From: JASBZA01 sp964392065
Lineage (GTDB): Bacteria > Bacillota > Clostridia > Saccharofermentanales > Fastidiosipilaceae
Direction of reading: 5' to 3'
NCBI GenBank assembly: GCA_964392065.1
Contig: CAYMOG010000003.1
Coordinates: 1-64,000, forward strand
Length of the DNA: 64,000 nt
The notes beneath the pieces are model-generated. The model searched no databases. It worked only from the letters and a program-made list of their open reading frames with translations, and was not told the origin of the DNA. The stretch's first letter is position 1, and every line of letters begins with the position of its first letter. Made by a program: the position numbers and the translations under genes. Shown here in pieces: positions 63,890 to 64,000 of this stretch.

Positions 63890-63898
63890 ATTATACCA
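63890..63898 (-). promoter_or_regulatory. Candidate extended -10 promoter of the phosphoglucomutase gene
   Basis: The minus strand reads TGGTATAAT (TGn plus a perfect -10) about 35 nt before the start codon. Upstream, near 63917-63936, a TTGTCCT/AGGACAA inverted repeat lies about where a -35 or an operator would be. The rest of the window end (63937-64000) shows no gene. Confidence 0.5.
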
Positions 63899-64000
63899 CG
63901 TAAACCCCTGCTTCTTGTCCTTGCTTTAGGACAAATACGCAAATGAATTCATTCACTTAATTTTCCTTTTACATATACCATTAAATCTCTTAACTCCGCA

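Overview
The window reads as an ordinary chromosomal stretch of a low-G+C Gram-positive bacterium, most likely a member of the Clostridia (Bacillota). The grounds are the AT-rich sequence, strong AGGAGG-type ribosome binding sites, a T-box leader on valS, the bS6-SSB-bS18 and bL9-DnaB-TilS-Hpt-FtsH gene orders, a Spo0A-like DNA-binding domain, DUF951 and DUF1858 proteins, and Clostridia-type large PRPP synthetases. I cannot name a species. Most genes lie on the minus strand. No insertion sequence, prophage, CRISPR array or rRNA operon was seen.

Layout. 1-15.6 kb: tRNA-Thr(CGT), an SAH/MTA-deaminase-type amidohydrolase, secA, a three-gene cluster of TadE/TadG-like pilin-related proteins, a Dabb protein, dtd, a methylglyoxal-synthase relative without its catalytic residues, radC, asnS, a SEC-C protein, holA, comEC and the ribosome-assembly GTPase engB. 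15.7-22.6 kb: two tandem PRPP synthetase paralogs (+), a membrane-anchored PP2C phosphatase and an LCP-family cell-wall ligase (-), then murC (+). 22.6-35.5 kb: a long minus-strand block of housekeeping operons (rplI-dnaB-tilS-hpt-ftsH; rpsF-ssb-rpsR; rpmE; prmC-DUF951-prfA-tsaC/sua5; rho). 35.6-46.7 kb: TraX-like membrane protein, acetyltransferase, nuclease-fold protein, tRNA-Thr(TGT), a broken zinc-ribbon gene, aspA, DUF1858 protein, HU, a Spo0A-C-domain protein without receiver domain, a HAD phosphatase, a TPR membrane protein, ligA and a PC4/YdbC protein. 46.8-64 kb: nagA and a metallophosphoesterase (+), a small frameshifted gene, fba, T-box-valS, nagB, mutS2, pgsA, pfkA, dnaE and a phosphoglucomutase.

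The genes cover translation (two tRNAs, two synthetases, ribosomal proteins, RF1 and its methylase, tRNA modification), replication and repair (dnaE, holA, dnaB, ssb, ligA, mutS2, radC), envelope building (murC, LCP, pgsA, nagA/nagB) and central carbon flow (pfkA, fba, pgm).

The most unusual signal is not a gene. The octamer GGCCAAAG/CTTTGGCC occurs about 25 times by eye, on both strands and in several codon contexts, where roughly one copy would be expected at this base composition. The window also encodes the DNA-uptake channel ComEC, so an uptake-signal-like or other genome-wide DNA motif deserves a test. Other points of interest are the catalytically stripped MgsA, the Spo0A-C protein, two small genes broken by single-base shifts, a terminator inside the longest prmC reading frame, and a valS T-box promoter built into the end of nagB.
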